This document shows positions 62,309 through 64,000 of a DNA stretch of 64,000 nt, piece after piece. This DNA is from Eremophila alpestris peregrina (lineage: Eukaryota > Chordata > Aves > Passeriformes > Alaudidae): NCBI GenBank assembly GCA_009792885.1, contig WMCF01000012.1:10707514-10771513 (forward strand), in the 5' to 3' direction. Position 1 is the first letter of the stretch. Each line of letters starts with the position of its first letter. Both the position numbers and the translations under genes were made by a program. The notes under the pieces are model-generated. The model was not told the DNA's origin and did no database searches. It was given only the letters and a program-made list of their open reading frames with translations.

Positions 62309-63031
62309 CTAAATACAAATAACAAAAAAATACAGTTAGCACTATGTAACAGTAGACATTCTTCATTAGAATAAAATGCTTGCAAACAAAATCTTACAAA
62401 CAGCAAAACAAAAATAAAGGAGGAAGATGAAATGGAAAGAAGACGCAATCTTTTCAGAGCAAGCTTTTGTCAATTATGATTTTCTCCAAAATCTACTGGA
62501 AAATCTTCAAGTTCTGTTCAATGCAGTTCAGTTGTTGTGAATTAATAATGCTGATTTCTGTAATAAGTCCATAACCATATGCAGAAGAGGAATCTTATAG
62601 AAAGACAATTCACAATTACAACTCAATTTTCAGATTTTTTCTAACCTCTTGTTTCCAATTACTCAGTGATTATGATACTTGGACACCCAGCCATTCTAAA
62701 AATCAAATGACTGGTTCTTAAAGGCTCCTGCTGCTGATAAATAAATACAACATTGCAACGTTTCTTTAATTGAAATGATGGATGGACGTTAGACACAGAA
62801 GAATAATGGAACATTATGATGAAATTATTTTAGTAAATATTAATTATTCAATTAATGATAGCTAATGCAGTCTGAACCTGTATTTTGTCTTATGCCAGTG
62901 ACTGCTTAGAGTATTTACCCTCTTGATTTAAGAGGGCAAGTGGCATTTAGACCTTCCAATGCAATATATTTGCTCAGAATGAATGAAATAAAAGACAGAA
63001 CTGTGTCCAAATAAATGTGTTTGAGAGATAC
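62309..63031 (-). other. PTPRD: Intron, 723 bp
   Basis: A short intron between Ig3 and FN1 with nothing recognisable in it. Confidence 0.85.
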
Positions 63032-63301
63032 CTTTGACAGTTATCTGCGCTATTGCTTCTATAACACCAAGGGTAGACATAGCAACGCAAGTATAGTTTG
63101 CAGACTGTCTGACATCATTAAGCTCAAGGACGTTTCTCCCTATTGGCATATCATCCTCAGGTGTCAAATCTTCTGCTCCTAGCATCCATTTCACATATGG
63201 CATTGGTGATCCCACCGCAACACAGGTGATATTTACACTCCCGCCAGGCATGATCTCATGATTTGTGGGGGGGATAGAGAACCTCGGTGGGACCCGTCGA
63301 A
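63032..63301 (-). CDS. PTPRD: PTPRD exon: third immunoglobulin domain
   Basis: This 270-nt exon encodes the last of the three N-terminal Ig domains, which in this family carry most contacts to postsynaptic partners such as Slitrks, IL1RAPL1 and IL-1RAcP. It begins with the last two bases of a Val codon and reads RRVPPRFSIPPT. The Ig cysteines are in NITCVAV and NYTCVAM, and the core Trp is in YVKWML. Two N-glycosylation sequons (NIT, NYT) sit on the cysteine strands. It ends in the linker ITVK plus one base. The acceptor is ttccag and the donor gtatct. The four-residue ELRE microexon that precedes this exon in mammals is not visible in the remaining 699 bases to the right. Confidence 0.97.
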
Positions 63302-63598
63302 CTGGAACAAAACACAAAAAAAAGGTAATAACATATACAAAAAAGGCAACTGAGTCTTGCATAAGGACAGCATGCAGTGTACAGACACAATTTACTATTT
63401 TAGCGTTTATTCTGGTCTGTCAGAAAATATATATAAGAGAAGTAAGAGACTAAACAAGAATTTTGTCTGCACACAATGCGAATTATTCTGCATTTATTTG
63501 AGGACATTATTAGACACATTCATACAAAGGCTGATTCAGACCTGCTAGGGCCCCACATGTAACTAACTACATACTAACAATACACAAACACCATGCAA

Positions 63599-63682
63599 AA
63601 GATATACACGCACACGTGCACGCACACACACAGGCGCACATATATATATGCACTTTTTATGCTGACACATATATATATGCAC
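63599..63682. repeat. CA/TA dinucleotide repeat with duplicated 17-mer
   Basis: A (CA)n tract with CG interruptions runs into a (TA)n tract. The 17-base unit cacatatatatatgcac occurs at 63637-63653 and again at 63666-63682, a local duplication. Confidence 0.85.
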
Positions 63683-63899
63683 AGACGAAAACTGGAAGTT
63701 CAACAGCATGCTTGAGTTGATCACCAACTTCAATGCTGCATGCTTCCAGTTGATGTGAATAAATGTGCCGGGCCACATTGTCACATCACAGTCCTGGAAC
63801 ACACTGCCTAGAGTAAATTGAAAGTGCAATTTTGTTTGCTTTCAGACTCAAAGTAGATGCAGCCTCAAGACCTCACACTAACACTGAAATAAACATAGA

Positions 63900-64000
63900 A
63901 AAAATATATAATTGCACACAGATACAAATATACATATATATACATATGTATACATATATTCAACTATATATAAATATACATATACATATATATATATATG
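63900..64000. repeat. TA/CATA-rich simple repeat at window edge
   Basis: An AT-rich tract of acatata and tatata units runs to the end of the window, so its full length is unknown. Confidence 0.85.

Larger units (their letters stand above)
1..64000 (-). other. PTPRD: PTPRD gene, internal part (17 exons and introns)
   Basis: The whole window lies inside one minus-strand gene for a type IIa receptor protein tyrosine phosphatase. These are single-pass synaptic adhesion receptors with three Ig domains, up to eight fibronectin type III (FN) repeats, a processed membrane-proximal region and two cytoplasmic phosphatase domains. Seventeen exons with GT/AG borders join in one frame (3401 nt, no stop), covering Ig3 through the juxtamembrane segment. 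The residues fit PTPRD better than the paralogues PTPRS and PTPRF, for example the stretches starting KPPGTPVVTE and [10 protein letters not shown]. No exon shows a frameshift, so this looks like a functional gene. The start codon, Ig1-Ig2 and the phosphatase domains are outside the window. Confidence 0.95.
63302..64000 (-). other. PTPRD: Intron (5' end of window)
   Basis: Mostly CA/TA simple repeats. No upstream PTPRD exon or microexon is visible before the edge. Confidence 0.8.

Noticed and set aside
63302..64000. The four-residue ELRE microexon expected upstream of Ig3
   Set aside because: I looked for gaactccgagaa-like bases with splice sites on the minus strand and found none. It is probably beyond the right edge.
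1..64000. A novel multi-gene or mobile system (viral, defence or biosynthetic)
   Set aside because: All confident coding sequence belongs to one vertebrate receptor gene, and the remainder is intron with CR1 and simple repeats.

Overview
The window is vertebrate nuclear DNA and almost certainly avian. Exons are short, with canonical GT/AG borders, in AT-rich introns. The only clear interspersed repeats are CR1 (chicken repeat 1) LINE fragments, on both strands, and I saw no Alu, B1/B2, L1 or mammalian MIR copies. All recognisable protein-coding sequence belongs to one gene on the minus strand: PTPRD, the receptor-type protein tyrosine phosphatase delta (LAR / type IIa RPTP family). Orthology rests on near-identity with PTPRD protein sequence known to me (for example the Ig3, FN1-FN2, FN6-FN7 and transmembrane stretches), not on a database search. 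In chicken PTPRD is on chromosome Z, so this window is probably Z-linked (inference).

Layout, 5' to 3' of the gene, which means high to low coordinates: third Ig domain (63032-63301); FN1+FN2 in one 582-nt exon (61727-62308); FN3 in two exons (53820-53953, 52417-52561); FN4 (48827-49132); FN5 in three exons, the middle one a 27-nt microexon (47609-47802, 45696-45722, 43465-43582); FN6+FN7 in one 588-nt exon (38071-38658); FN8 and the membrane-proximal ectodomain with the furin-type processing site (37543-37640, 36514-36767, 31989-32079, 25962-26171); the transmembrane exon (22500-22660); a 12-nt juxtamembrane microexon (17170-17181); and two cytoplasmic exons ahead of the phosphatase domains (14889-15001, 4716-4813). 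The 17 exons sum to 3401 nt, join in one frame without a stop, and encode about 1133 residues. The signal peptide, Ig1-Ig2 and the upstream microexons lie beyond the right edge. The D1/D2 phosphatase domains lie beyond the left edge.

The introns hold about eight CR1 fragments, simple repeats, low-complexity A/C or G/T tracts, a few short tandem duplications and long stretches where I recognise nothing. I found no second protein-coding gene, RNA gene, virus, CRISPR array or prokaryote-type system.

The points most worth a second look concern splicing. They are the two in-frame microexons with plausible neuronal splicing-factor motifs beside them, a 38-nt uninterrupted polypyrimidine tract before the exon that encodes the furin site, a NAGNAG acceptor before FN8, and complementary low-complexity tracts in introns either side of the FN5-FN8 exons.
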